Assembly (NCBI GenBank): GCA_028868825.1 | Contig: JAGWTU010000043.1 | Coordinates: forward strand, 1-44,406 | Reading direction: 5' to 3' | DNA length: 44,406 nucleotides | Origin: Burkholderiales bacterium | GTDB taxonomy: Bacteria > Pseudomonadota > Gammaproteobacteria > Burkholderiales > Burkholderiaceae_C | In this document: positions 15,526 to 27,383 of the stretch, piece after piece | Layout of the letters: each line of letters opens with the position of its first letter | How positions within the stretch are numbered: position 1 is the first letter of the stretch | Notes under the pieces: generated by a model | Seen by the model: only the letters and a program-made list of their open reading frames with translations | Told to the model about the DNA's origin: nothing | Databases searched by the model: none | Made by a program: the position numbers and the translations under genes

Positions 15526-15540
15526 GGTTCGATTCGAACC
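15526..15540. promoter_or_regulatory. 15-bp perfect palindrome upstream of the M15 peptidase gene
   Basis: GGTTCGA-t-TCGAACC is a perfect dyad centred 29 nt before the peptidase ATG. GCCATCGG occurs on both sides as a direct repeat (15512-15519 and 15544-15551). This resembles an operator. It also resembles a tRNA T-arm, but no tRNA can be folded around it. Confidence 0.4.
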
Positions 15541-15561
15541 GTCGCCATCGGAGACGCCAGC

Positions 15562-16167
15562 ATGAAGATCGATGAAATGATCGCCGCCGTCCAAGCGGCC
15601 CTGGGTGTGACGGTCGACGGCCGCGCCGGGCCCGAGACCTGGGGCGCGATCTACGCGCGCATCGTCGCACCGGCCGACGCTGGGGCGCACCAGGAAGGCA
15701 TCGATGCGGTCGATGCCCGCAGCGAGAAGAACATCGCGACCCTGCAGCCGCAGGTCCGTCCGCTGGCGCGCGCGCTGGTGCAGAAGGCGGCGCTCGGCGG
15801 CATCGGGATCAGGATCATCAGCGGCCTGCGCACCTACGAGGAACAGGAGGCGCTGTATGCGCAGGGCCGCACGGCGCCGGGTCCCATCGTCACGAAGGCC
15901 CGGGCCGGCCAATCGAACCACAATTTCGGCATCGCCTTCGATGTCGGCGTTTTCGAGGGCAACCGGTATCTGGGGTCCTCGCCGAAATACAAGGCGGTCG
16001 GCGCGCTCGGCATCGACCTGGGGCTGGAATGGGGCGGCTCGTGGAAGTCGATCGTCGACGAGCCGCATTTCCAGCTGCGGCCCGCCTGGGCCGACGGCAT
16101 GGCCGAGCGCGAGATGCTGGCCGAATTGCGCGCTCGACTGGCCGCCGGGGCCGCGGTATACGCGTAG
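15562..16167 (+). CDS. M15-family peptidoglycan peptidase (VanY/endolysin-like)
   Basis: A 201-residue protein. Residues about 4-32 resemble a short peptidoglycan-binding repeat (VQAALGVTVDGRAGPETWGA). The zinc peptidase domain has S-N-H120-x6-D127 (SNHNFGIAFD) and D-E167-P-H169 (DEPHFQL), the M15 metal and catalytic signatures, plus SGLRTYEEQEALYAQGR. These enzymes cut D-Ala-D-Ala or L-Ala-D-Glu bonds in cell-wall peptides. There is no signal peptide, as in phage-type endolysins, so it may be a domesticated phage lysin; no other phage genes are near. Confidence 0.85.
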   Translation: MKIDEMIAAVQAALGVTVDGRAGPETWGAIYARIVAPADAGAHQEGIDAVDARSEKNIATLQPQVRPLARALVQKAALGGIGIRIISGLRTYEEQEALYAQGRTAPGPIVTKARAGQSNHNFGIAFDVGVFEGNRYLGSSPKYKAVGALGIDLGLEWGGSWKSIVDEPHFQLRPAWADGMAEREMLAELRARLAAGAAVYA

Positions 16168-16181
16168 CGGGGCGGGGCGGT

Positions 16182-16628
16182 TCAGCCGGGGATGTTCGGC
16201 TCGACCAGATGCGCAAGCTGGTTCAGCGATTCCTGCCAGCCGAGATAGCACATCGCCAGCGGTATCGCCTCGGGCAGCCCTGATTGCGTGACGCGGACCT
16301 CGGTGCCGCAGATCGCGCTCTGCAGTTCGACCTTCACCTCGATGACGCCGGGCAGGTTCGGGTCGTCGAACCGATCGGTGTAGCGGATCAGGCTGTGCGG
16401 CACGAGTTCGAGATATTCGCCGCCGAAATCATGGCCGCCCTGGCCGCTGAAATTGCGGAAGGACATCCTGAAGCGGCCGCCGACGCGCGCGTCCAGCGCA
16501 TGCACATGGCAGGTGAAGCCATGCGGCGGCAGCCATTTGGCCATCGCGTCGGCGTCGAGGAAGGCGCGGTAGACGCGTTCGGGCGGGGCGCGCAGCACGC
16601 GGTGCAGATGGACGGTTCCGGTGGGCAT
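16182..16628 (-). CDS. SRPBCC (AHSA1-like) domain protein
   Basis: A 148-residue protein of the START/Bet v1 fold: HRVLRAPPERVYRAFLDADAMAKWLPPHGF at the start, the central strand set (GGRFRMSFRNFSG) and a C-terminal long helix (GWQESLNQLAHLVE). Ligand unknown. AGGAG lies 7 nt before the ATG. It follows hoxJ by 37 nt on the same strand, so it may be read through from the hydrogenase operon, but nothing in it suggests a hydrogenase role. Confidence 0.85.
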   Translation of the reverse strand: MPTGTVHLHRVLRAPPERVYRAFLDADAMAKWLPPHGFTCHVHALDARVGGRFRMSFRNFSGQGGHDFGGEYLELVPHSLIRYTDRFDDPNLPGVIEVKVELQSAICGTEVRVTQSGLPEAIPLAMCYLGWQESLNQLAHLVEPNIPG

Positions 16629-16665
16629 GGCGGATCTCCTGGGCTCGGGGACCCGCAATATCGCA

Positions 16666-18057
<1,392 letters not shown>

Positions 18058-18067
18058 CGGTGGAGGG

Positions 18068-19552
18068 TCAATGGACGGTGCACACCATGCAGGGATCGAA
18101 GGATCGCACGATATGCTGGACCGCGACCGGCGAGGTCTCGCCCGGCGCCACCGCCACGCCCTCGAGCGCCGCTTCCAGCGCGCCGGGGGTACCGCCGGCG
18201 TCGCGCGGCGAGAAGTTCCAGCTCGTCGGCGCGACGATCTGGTAGTTCGCGATCTGGCCGCCGGCCAGCGTCACCCAATGGCCGAGCGCGCCGCGCGCGG
18301 CTTCGGTCAGGCCCATGCCGCGGCCCTCGGCGGGCAGCGGCGCGGCGGTGTGGAAGGGCTCGCCGACGCGGATGTCGGTCAGCCAGCGCTCCATCCAGGG
18401 CAGCACGCGGGCGATCTCCAGCGAGCGCGCAAGCACGCGCAGTCGCACGCTGGCGCCGTCGCGCGCCGCGAGCTCGCGCAGCAGCGGCTGGCCGGCGACG
18501 AGCTGGCGCGCCAGCGCGCCCGTCTCGACGACGCGGCCGGCCAGCCGCGGCGCCTTGTTCCAGGTGTAGGCGCCGGGCTTGTCGGGCTGCGGCCGCGTGA
18601 GGCCCTCGTAGGGGTGGCGCGGCGCGGCCCCAACGCCGCCAACGCCGTCGGCCGACAGCCAGGCATGGGTCGCGTCCTCGGTGATCTGCGCGGTGTCGAG
18701 CGCATGCAGCGCGGCGCCGTCCCACAGCCCCTGCGCCAGCGCATGGCCGCCATGGCCGTCGGCATAGGCGCCATAGCTCAGGTAGCGCCCCGGGCCGGGA
18801 CCCAGGCGCTGCAGCCCGAGGTCGGCGGCGATGGTCAGGAACAAGCGCAGGTCGCCGCGCTGCGGATCCCGCTCATGCCAGGCGTCGAGCGCGGCGGCGT
18901 CGGCAATGCCGGCCACCTCCTCGAGCGGCGCGCCGTACAGATGCTGTTCGAGAAAAGCGCGGAATTCGCGCAGCTTGGCGAGCAGGCGGATGCGCTCGGA
19001 GACGTCGATCGCACGCGCGCTGCCGCCGGGCTGGATGCTGCCGGTATGCGGCCATTTGCCGCCCAGCGTGCCCAGCAGCGTGAACCAGCGCTGGCGCGCG
19101 GCGAGCGCTGCGCGCGCCTGCCCACCGGCCATCGCCGCGAAACGCCGCAGCGCCTCGCCATGCCAGGGCCGCGCGGCGTAGCCGGGCCTTGTGAAGTCGG
19201 GCATGAAGAAGAGATAGAAATGCGTCAGGTGGTCGGCGACGTTCTCGCAGGCTGCCATCAGGTTCACCGCATGGATGCCGTTGGGCGGCGGCGTCACGCC
19301 GGCGGCGTCGGCGAGCGCGCGCGCCGCGGCCACCGATTGCGAGACCGAACAGATGCCGCAGATGCGCGGCACGATGAAGAGCGCGTCATGGGCCTCGCGG
19401 CCGACGAGCATGGTCTCGAAGCCGCGGTACATCGGCGCATTGACCTGGGCCTGCTCGACGCGGCCGGCGGCGATCGTCAGCCGCACCTCGAGGTCGCCCT
19501 CGACGCGGTTGAACGGGCCGACGACGAGGCGGGTGGGCTCGGTTGCGCTCAC
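18068..19552 (-). CDS. hoxC: regulatory [NiFe] hydrogenase large subunit HoxC (HupV)
   Basis: A 494-residue large subunit of the H2 sensor. The active-site cysteines are C65/C68 in RICGICSVSQ and C488/C491 in DPCMVCTVH. Two traits mark the sensor type: Gln72 replaces the His of catalytic hydrogenases in the first motif, and the protein ends exactly at the His after the last Cys, so there is no C-terminal peptide to remove. It binds HoxB and HoxJ in the cytoplasm. The start is a GTG overlapping the hoxB stop (GTGA, 19549-19552). Confidence 0.95.
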   Translation of the reverse strand: MSATEPTRLVVGPFNRVEGDLEVRLTIAAGRVEQAQVNAPMYRGFETMLVGREAHDALFIVPRICGICSVSQSVAAARALADAAGVTPPPNGIHAVNLMAACENVADHLTHFYLFFMPDFTRPGYAARPWHGEALRRFAAMAGGQARAALAARQRWFTLLGTLGGKWPHTGSIQPGGSARAIDVSERIRLLAKLREFRAFLEQHLYGAPLEEVAGIADAAALDAWHERDPQRGDLRLFLTIAADLGLQRLGPGPGRYLSYGAYADGHGGHALAQGLWDGAALHALDTAQITEDATHAWLSADGVGGVGAAPRHPYEGLTRPQPDKPGAYTWNKAPRLAGRVVETGALARQLVAGQPLLRELAARDGASVRLRVLARSLEIARVLPWMERWLTDIRVGEPFHTAAPLPAEGRGMGLTEAARGALGHWVTLAGGQIANYQIVAPTSWNFSPRDAGGTPGALEAALEGVAVAPGETSPVAVQHIVRSFDPCMVCTVH

Positions 19553-20547
19553 TTCAACCGAGTGCGGCGGATCGCCGGCGTCACGACGAGATGGTCGGCC
19601 GTCGCATTGTGCTTGACGCGCCGCGGCGTCGCGCTCTTGGACAGCGAGGCCAGCGCGACGAACCAGGCCTTGGGCATGTCGGTCGGCAGGCCGATCGGGA
19701 TGCCGGCGAGCTTGGGCGTGCGGTGGTACGGATGGCCGGGGTCCTGGAAGCCGGGCTCGGTGCAGCTGATGCAGGCGTAGCCGCCGCGCGTGCACGAACC
19801 CTCGCCGTTCCACAGCCGCGTGTTGCAGTCGGCATGCGCCTGCGTGCCCTTGCAGCCCATGTGCTCCATCATGCAGCCGAGGTCCGAGGGCTTCTCGGCG
19901 CTGGCCTTGAATTCGTAGAACTCGTTGCGCGTGCAGCCGTGGTGGACGAGCTGGTCGGCGTAGGAGCGCGGACGTTGCAGCGCATCGAGATCGGATGCCG
20001 TCAGCGCGCCGGCGGCCAGCGCCATCAGCGTGTCGGTGACCCAGCCCGGATGCGTCGGGCAGCCGGCGATGTTGATCACCGGCAGCCCGCCGCGGGCGCG
20101 GAAATCGGCGCCGAGCAGGCCGCCGGCGCGGTCGTCGTCGTATTGCAGGCCACAGGCCTCGGTCGGGTTGCTGCCGGTGGCGCTGATGCCGCCCCAGGCG
20201 GCGCAACTGCCGACCGCGGCGACATGGGTGGCCACGCCGGCCAGGCGCCGCACCCAGTCGATCATCGCCACGCCGGTGCCGGCCAGGCGATGGAAGCCGC
20301 CGGTGCCGCCCGGGCCGCGCAGCAGCGCGCCCTCGACGCACAGCAGGTCGAGCCGTTCGCGGCCGTCGAGGCAGCGTTCGAGCAGCGCGATGAGGTCGAC
20401 ATCGGACTCCAGCGACAGCGACGGATGCCAGAGCAGCCGGATGCCGGCCGCCTCGAGCAGCGCCGGGAAGTCGGCGGTGTCGGCGCACAGCAGCGACATG
20501 CTGCAGCCGCCGCAGCCGCCCGATTGGAGCCAGAGCACGTTCATCAT
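19549..20547 (-). CDS. hoxB: regulatory hydrogenase small subunit HoxB (HupU)
   Basis: A 332-residue small subunit carrying three Fe-S clusters. The proximal-cluster motif is GGCGGCSMSLL (C12, C15), followed by GSCAAWGG and AGCPTHPG; the medial and distal motifs include HHGCTRNEFYEF, GCMMEHMGCKG and CISCTEPGF. There is no Tat signal, consistent with a cytoplasmic sensor. The proximal cluster has standard ligands, without the extra cysteines seen in HoxK. Start: two consecutive ATGs at 20547; a GTG at 20556 is possible, neither has a strong Shine-Dalgarno. Follows hoxA by 11 nt. Confidence 0.93.
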   Translation of the reverse strand: MMNVLWLQSGGCGGCSMSLLCADTADFPALLEAAGIRLLWHPSLSLESDVDLIALLERCLDGRERLDLLCVEGALLRGPGGTGGFHRLAGTGVAMIDWVRRLAGVATHVAAVGSCAAWGGISATGSNPTEACGLQYDDDRAGGLLGADFRARGGLPVINIAGCPTHPGWVTDTLMALAAGALTASDLDALQRPRSYADQLVHHGCTRNEFYEFKASAEKPSDLGCMMEHMGCKGTQAHADCNTRLWNGEGSCTRGGYACISCTEPGFQDPGHPYHRTPKLAGIPIGLPTDMPKAWFVALASLSKSATPRRVKHNATADHLVVTPAIRRTRLK

Positions 20548-20558
20548 CGCCGTCACGC

Positions 20559-22030
<1,472 letters not shown>

Positions 22031-22034
<4 letters not shown>

Positions 22035-23770
22035 CGGTGGCGGGCGAGGTGGCGCGGCGTCCAGGCGTGCGGCTTGCGATGCACGAAATGGTGCCGGGCC
22101 ACATGGTAGCTGGGGTCGAAGCCGTAGAAATTGCGTTTCATGCGTTCGAGCTCCTCGGCGCGGTAGGCGGCGAGCGGCTTTACGGCCTCGTCGGCGGCGC
22201 GGCGCGCGGCCTTGGCGGCGACGGCTGCCGGCCATGCGGGGTCGGCGGCGAGTTCGAGTGCGCGCGCGATGGCGCGGGCCTCGAACGCGGCGGCGTCCTC
22301 GGCGAGCACCGCGTCGATGACGCCCGAGCGCTGCGCGTCGGCGGCGCCCAGCGGCAGCCGCTGCTGCATCAGTGCCTGCGCGGCCTGCGGACCCACGCGG
22401 CGCGGCAGCAGATAGGTCCAGTACTCGCTGCCGTAGAGGTTGCCCATGTTCTTGTAATGCGGGTTCATCACGACGCCGCGATGCGCCCAGACCTGGTCGG
22501 CGGCGAGCGCCAGAAAGCAGCCGCCGGCGCCGGCGTTGCCGCGCAGCGCGGCGACGGTGATGCGGTCGGTCGTGCCCAGGATCTCGAGCGCGACATCGTC
22601 GATGGCGTTGATGTGGCGCCACGAGGCGTCGGCGGCGCTGTCGCCGGCGTCGAAGGCCGCCGCCTCGATCGCGTGCAGGTGGATGCCGTTGCTGAAGAAA
22701 TCGGCGCCGCCGGCGAGGACGAGCACCCTTGTGTCGCGGCCGCGAACCTCGCGCAGCGCGGCGACGAGGCGCCGCGCCTGGCGTTCGGACAGCGCGCCGT
22801 TGTGGAAATCGAATTCGAGCCAGCCGACGCGCGCGCCCGCGCCGCCGTATTCGCGGTAGCGCAGTTCGTCCCATTCATCGTCGGCGCGTTCGAGTTCGAC
22901 GGCGAGTTCGGGCAGCGTCGCGGCCTCGGCCGCCAGCGCTCGGGTCGCGGGCAACTTCAGCGCCGCCTCGCCCTCGCGGCGCAGATGGCCGACCCAGGCG
23001 GCGCCGGCTATGGTGCGCAGCAGCAGCGCCGGGCCGCGGCGCGCAATGGGCGTGCCCGGCGCAGCCGAGTCCGCCTGCGCGGCGACCCAGGCCAGCACCG
23101 AGGCGCTGGCTTCATGGGCGTCGTGGAGCCGGCAGGGCTGGCCGCAGACCATGGCGTAGACGCCGGGCGAGCCGTCGGCGCTGCGGATGCGGCGCAGCAA
23201 CTCCGCGCTGCCGCAGCTGCTCCAATCGACTTCGCGCTGCGCTTTCGTCACCAGCGGTCGCCAGTCGCCCAGGCGCGCCGGCAGCGGTGGCGTGTCCTGC
23301 GGCGCTACCGAATCGGGGCCCCAGCGTCCGATCGCTTCGATCACGGCGGAGACTGCCCCATCGGTGACTTCGCGCCGGTAGACGCTGGCCTTCGTCGCCG
23401 CCGGCCGCAGCGCGAATCCGCGCCAGGCCCAGATCGTCCCTGCGTCGTATTCGGCCGCCGCCTGCAAAACAGTGACGCCCCATTCGCTCGCGCCGTCGAG
23501 CACCGCCCAGTCCAGCGCCGAAGGTCCGCGGTCGCCCGGCGGCCCCGGATGGACGACGAGGCAGACGACGCGCGACCAGATCGCCTCGGGCAGCCGCCGC
23601 TTCAGGAAAGGCGCGACAACGAGATCGGGCTCGAACAGCTCGACCGCCTCGATGCTGACCGCGTCGGCGATGTCGAGCTCGACGCTGACCTCATGCCCGC
23701 GCGCGCCGAGTTCGACGAATAGTCGCTGCGCGAGGCCGTTGAAGGCATGCGTCAGCAGCAGGATCTTCAC
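22031..23770 (-). CDS. hoxX: HoxX/HypX, CO-ligand synthase for [NiFe] hydrogenase
   Basis: A 579-residue two-domain protein. The N-terminal half resembles formyl-H4F transferases (MKILLLTHAFN-like start, VVHPGPPGDRGPSALDWA catalytic stretch) and the C-terminal half resembles enoyl-CoA hydratase/isomerase (LAGGADFFSNGIHLHAIEA, RGNAGAGGCFLALAADQVW). HypX takes the formyl group of N10-formyl-tetrahydrofolate and releases CO for the active-site iron under aerobic conditions. The start is a GTG; it gives the family N terminus, and no ATG is available nearby. It lies between hypE and hoxA, as in C. necator. It may draw C1 units from the formaldehyde/formate metabolism encoded in the same region (inference). 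Confidence 0.93.
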
Positions 23771-23796
23771 GGGCGCGGCAACGTCGTCATGCTCGT

Positions 23797-24846
23797 TCAG
23801 CAGATGCGCGGCAGCGGCTCGCCGCTGAGCCAGTCGACGACGCGCTGGCCGCCGAATCGCGTTTCCATCTGCACGAAGCGATGCGCATCGTCGACGACCT
23901 CGCCGACGATTGCCGCATCGGCGCCCAGCGCATGGCCGCGCAGCGCGGCCAGCGCCGCATCGGCCTGCTCGGGCGCGACGATGGCGATCAGCTTGCCCTC
24001 GTTGGCGATGTACAGCGGGTCGAGTCCCAGCAGTTCGCAGGCCGCCTCGACCTGGCGCCTGACGGGAATCGCCGCCTCCTGCAGCCGCATGCCGACACCC
24101 GATTGCGCGGCGATCTCGTTGAGCGTCGTCGCCAGGCCACCGCGCGTCGGGTCGCGCAGCGTGCGCACGGCGCCCTCGGGGACGGCCGCGAGCAGCGTCG
24201 CGACGAGGCCGTGCAGCGCCGCGGTGTCGCTGACGATCGCGGTCTCGAAACTGAGGTTCTCGCGCAGCGACATCACGGCCACGCCATGGTCGCCCATCGT
24301 CCCCGAGACGAGGATGCGGTCGCCCGGCCGCGCCAGCGCGCCGCCGATGCGGCGCTCGCGCGGCAAGAAGCCGATGCCGGTGGTGGCAATGAAGACGCCG
24401 TCGCCCTTGCCCTGCTCGACGACCTTGGTGTCGCCGGTGACGATGGGCACGCCGGCCTCGCGCGCCGCCGCCGCCATCGATTCGACGATGCGCTTGAGGT
24501 CGGCCAGCGGGTAGCCTTCCTCGATGATGAAGCTGGCCGACAGCCAGGCCGGCACGGCGCCGAGCATCGCGACATCGTTGACGGTGCCGTGCACCGAGAG
24601 GCAGCCGATGTCGCCGCCGGGGAAGAACAGCGGCGAGATGACATGGCCGTCGGTGGCCATCACGAGGCGCTGGCCGGGCGGCGGGTCGAGCAGGGCGCCG
24701 TCGTTGCCCTGGCGCAGCCATTCGTTGTCGAAGGCGCGCGCGAACAGCTCGTCGACGAGCTGGGCGCCGGCGCGGCCGCCGGCGCCATGGTTCATGTCGA
24801 CTCGGCCATGCTTGAAATCGATCGGGCGGATGTAGTCTTTTTTCAT
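23797..24846 (-). CDS. hypE: hydrogenase maturation protein HypE
   Basis: A 349-residue AIR synthase-like protein that dehydrates the carbamoylated C-terminal cysteine to thiocyanate, the source of the cyanide ligands. The obligatory C-terminal motif PRIC ends the protein with Cys349. Other family stretches are MNHGAGGRAGAQLVDELF near the start, ATDGHVISPLFFPGGDIG, and GDTKVVEQGKGDGVF. It needs HypF as carbamoyl donor, which is not encoded in the window. Overlaps hypD by 4 nt (ATGA). Confidence 0.96.
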   Translation of the reverse strand: MKKDYIRPIDFKHGRVDMNHGAGGRAGAQLVDELFARAFDNEWLRQGNDGALLDPPPGQRLVMATDGHVISPLFFPGGDIGCLSVHGTVNDVAMLGAVPAWLSASFIIEEGYPLADLKRIVESMAAAAREAGVPIVTGDTKVVEQGKGDGVFIATTGIGFLPRERRIGGALARPGDRILVSGTMGDHGVAVMSLRENLSFETAIVSDTAALHGLVATLLAAVPEGAVRTLRDPTRGGLATTLNEIAAQSGVGMRLQEAAIPVRRQVEAACELLGLDPLYIANEGKLIAIVAPEQADAALAALRGHALGADAAIVGEVVDDAHRFVQMETRFGGQRVVDWLSGEPLPRIC

Positions 24847-25982
24847 GGGGTCGTGATCGCGATGTCGCGGAAACGACCGTAAGAGTACTGCGCCGCGCAG
24901 GCACCCTCGGACGACACCATGCAGGATCCGACCGGATTCTCGGGCGTGCAGACGTTGCCGAACAGCTTGCAGTCGCTCGGCCGCTTGACGCCACGCAAGA
25001 TCGCGCCGCATTCGCATTGCTTGTGGTCGGGCACGGGGCGGTACGTGAGGTCGAAGCGGCGCTCGGCGTCGAAGCGCGCCAGCGCCGGCCGGATGCGCAG
25101 TGCGCTGTACGGCACCTCGCCGAGGCCGCGCCATTCGAAGCGCTCGCGCAGCTCGAAGACCTCGCTGACGACGGCCTGCGCCGCCTCGTTGCCGGCGGGC
25201 GTGACGGCGCGGGTGAATTCGTTCTCGACCTCGGCGCGGCCCTCGTTGACCTGGCGCACGAGCATCAGCACCGCCTGCATCACGTCCAGCGGCTCGAAGC
25301 CGGCGATGACGACCGGCTTGCGGTATTCGGCCGCGAAATGGTCGTAGGGCGCCGAGCCGATGACGATGCTGACATGCGCCGGGCCGACGAAGCCGTCGAT
25401 CGGCACGCTGCCGAATGTGCGCACCGCCGCCGCTTCGAGGATATGGGTGATCGCGCTCGGCGTCAGCACATGGCAGGCGAGCACGCTGAAGTTCGTTAAG
25501 CCCTCGGCCGCGGCGCGCTTGAGCGCCAGCGCCGTCGGCGGCGTCGTCGTCTCGAAGCCGATGGCGAAGAACACGACCTCGCGCTGCGGCTGCTCGCGTG
25601 CGATGCGCAGCGCGTCGGTCGCCGCGTAGACCATCCGGATGTCGCCGCCCAGCGCCTTGGCCTTGAGCAGCGACAGGCCGTTCGAGGCCGGCACGCGCAT
25701 CGTGTCGCCATAGGTGCAGACGATGGCGCCGCGGTCCAGCGCCAGCGAGATCGCCTGGTCGATGCGGCCGATCGGCAGCACGCAGACCGGGCAGCCGGGG
25801 CCGTGGATCATGCGGATCGCCTTGGGGAGCAGCTCGGCGACGCCGTAGCGCGCGATCGCATGCGTGTGGCCGCCGCAGAACTCCATGAAGGCGTAGCGCC
25901 GCCCCGGCTCGATCTCGGCGGCGATGCGCTCGGCGATGCGGCGCGCGACGGCGCCGTCGCGGAATTCGCTCATGTACTTCAT
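24843..25982 (-). CDS. hypD: hydrogenase maturation protein HypD
   Basis: A 379-residue Fe-S scaffold on which, with HypC, the Fe(CN)2CO unit is assembled. Conserved cysteine motifs are present: MEFCGGHTHAI, HGPGCPVCVLP, GFETTTPPTA, and the C-terminal cluster-binding set CECGAILRG, DCKLFGNVC and GSCMVSSEGAC. Start MKYMSEFRDG. It sits 5 nt after hypC and overlaps hypE. Confidence 0.97.
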   Translation of the reverse strand: MKYMSEFRDGAVARRIAERIAAEIEPGRRYAFMEFCGGHTHAIARYGVAELLPKAIRMIHGPGCPVCVLPIGRIDQAISLALDRGAIVCTYGDTMRVPASNGLSLLKAKALGGDIRMVYAATDALRIAREQPQREVVFFAIGFETTTPPTALALKRAAAEGLTNFSVLACHVLTPSAITHILEAAAVRTFGSVPIDGFVGPAHVSIVIGSAPYDHFAAEYRKPVVIAGFEPLDVMQAVLMLVRQVNEGRAEVENEFTRAVTPAGNEAAQAVVSEVFELRERFEWRGLGEVPYSALRIRPALARFDAERRFDLTYRPVPDHKQCECGAILRGVKRPSDCKLFGNVCTPENPVGSCMVSSEGACAAQYSYGRFRDIAITTP

Positions 25983-25987
25983 CGTCG

Positions 25988-26212
25988 TCAGGCCGCCGCC
26001 TGCAGCTCGGCGAACAGCGCCAGCGTGCGCGCCGCCTCGGCCGCGTCGAGCAGGCCGATCGCATGGCCGACATGGACGATGACGTAATCGCCGGCGCGCG
26101 CCTGCGGCACGAGCGCCAGGCTCACCGTCTTGCGCACGCCGCCGAGTTCGACGACGGCCTCGTCGTCGGCGTCGAGCCGTTCGACCACGAGGGCGGGCAG
26201 GGCCAGGCACAT
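25988..26212 (-). CDS. hypC: hydrogenase maturation chaperone HypC
   Basis: A 74-residue protein starting M-C-L-A-L-P; the Cys after the initiator Met is the iron-binding residue of the family. The core GGVRKTVSLALVPQARAGDYVIVHVGHAI is HypC-like. It shuttles the Fe(CN)2CO group from HypD to the large subunit. HoxL, encoded nearer the structural genes, is a second member of the same family, presumably dedicated to HoxG. Confidence 0.95.
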   Translation of the reverse strand: MCLALPALVVERLDADDEAVVELGGVRKTVSLALVPQARAGDYVIVHVGHAIGLLDAAEAARTLALFAELQAAA

Positions 26213-26228
26213 GGTTATCGGCTCCGCT

Positions 26229-26993
26229 TCAGCGCGCGGGGCGGGTGAGCCAATGCAGCCAGGCGTCGAGCCCCTGGCCGCTGCGCGCCGAGACCTCGAG
26301 CACCTCGATGCCCGGATTCACGCGGCGCGCATAGGCGACGCAGCGGCCGACGTCGAAATCGAGATGCGGCAGCAGGTCGATCTTGTTGACCAGCATCAGG
26401 TCGGCGGCGGCGAACAGGTCCGGGTATTTGATCGGTTTGTCCTCGCCCTCGGTGACCGACAGGATCGCGACCTTGGCGCGCTCGCCCAGGTCCCACAGCG
26501 CCGGGCAGACGAGGTTGCCGACGTTCTCGATCAGCAGCAGGCCGCCGTCGGGCAACGCCAGCCGCTCGCAGGCGTCTGCCACCATCTGCGCATCGAGATG
26601 GCAGCCCTGTCCCGTATTGACCTGGATCGCCGGCGCGCCGGCGGCGCGGATGCGGTCGGCGTCGTGGCTGGTCTGCTGGTCGCCCTCGATGACGGCCAGC
26701 GGTGGCGCCGGCGTGCGCCCGCGCAGCGCGGCGATGGTGGCGCACAAGAGCGTCGTCTTGCCGGCGCCGGGGCTGGAGACGAGGTTGTAGGCCGCTATGC
26801 TCCGCGACTCGAAGCGCGCGCGGTTGCGCGCCGCCAGGCGCCGGTTGGCGCCCAGCACATCGGCCTCGAGCTTGAGCGCGCGCTCGGCGCTCATCCCCGG
26901 CACATGGACGGCGCCGTAATGCAGGTCGCCCTGGCGGGTGACGGCGTAGCGATGTTCGCTGGCCTCGGGGGCGCAGCCGCAGACGACACACAT
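26229..26993 (-). CDS. hypB: hydrogenase nickel-incorporation GTPase HypB
   Basis: A 254-residue SIMIBI GTPase. An N-terminal metal motif, C2-V-V-C5-G-C7, replaces the longer histidine-rich region of some homologues, so there is no nickel-storage tail. Walker A is SSPGAGKTT (about 73-81), followed by EGDQQTSHDADRI, the nickel-site stretch GQGCHLDA, and NKIDLLP for guanine recognition. It delivers Ni together with HypA. Confidence 0.96.
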   Translation of the reverse strand: MCVVCGCAPEASEHRYAVTRQGDLHYGAVHVPGMSAERALKLEADVLGANRRLAARNRARFESRSIAAYNLVSSPGAGKTTLLCATIAALRGRTPAPPLAVIEGDQQTSHDADRIRAAGAPAIQVNTGQGCHLDAQMVADACERLALPDGGLLLIENVGNLVCPALWDLGERAKVAILSVTEGEDKPIKYPDLFAAADLMLVNKIDLLPHLDFDVGRCVAYARRVNPGIEVLEVSARSGQGLDAWLHWLTRPAR

Positions 26994-27027
26994 GCGGGTC
27001 CTTCTATTGCACGATCTATTACGTGAA

Positions 27028-27369
27028 CTATTGGACGATCAATTCGCGCAGCTTCAATTCGGTGCCGCCGGTCGGCTGCAATTGGTGACCGGCGCATCTC
27101 GGGCAGGCATCGGTGCGGCTGGCGATGGCGACGCTGCGGCAGCAGTGCATGCACCAGGCCGCGCCCGGCGCGACCTCGATCTCGATCGCCGCGCCCTCGA
27201 TGCAGCTGCCCGGCGCGAGCGACTCGAGCGCGAAGCGCAGCGAGCGCAGCTCGACGCCGGCGAGCGCGCCGGCATCGACGGTGAGGCGCTTGACGCGGTC
27301 GAAGCGCTCGCGTGCCTGGGCCTCCTCGACGATGCCGAGGATGCCGCCGGCCAGGCTCAGCTCGTGCAT
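27028..27369 (-). CDS. hypA: hydrogenase nickel-incorporation protein HypA
   Basis: A 113-residue protein starting M-H-E-L-S-L; His2 is the nickel ligand. The zinc site is formed by C73-M-H-C76 and C89-P-R-C92. It works with HypB to insert Ni into HoxG and HoxC precursors. 14 nt downstream of hoxQ; no room for hoxR, hoxT or hoxV, which lie here in C. necator. Confidence 0.95.
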   Translation of the reverse strand: MHELSLAGGILGIVEEAQARERFDRVKRLTVDAGALAGVELRSLRFALESLAPGSCIEGAAIEIEVAPGAAWCMHCCRSVAIASRTDACPRCAGHQLQPTGGTELKLRELIVQ

Positions 27370-27383
27370 CGCTCAGGCCGCTC

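Noticed and set aside
15520..15545. Possible tRNA fragment or attachment site (GGTTCGATTCGAACC)
   Set aside because: The sequence is a self-palindrome with no neighbouring arms. It is better explained as a protein-binding dyad.
16182..16628. SRPBCC gene as an accessory hydrogenase gene
   Set aside because: It follows hoxJ closely on the same strand but belongs to a general ligand-binding family and has no known counterpart in hox clusters.
26994..27027. A small gene such as hoxR between hypB and hypA
   Set aside because: The gap is only 34 nt and holds no frame. The hoxQ-hypA gap is 14 nt.
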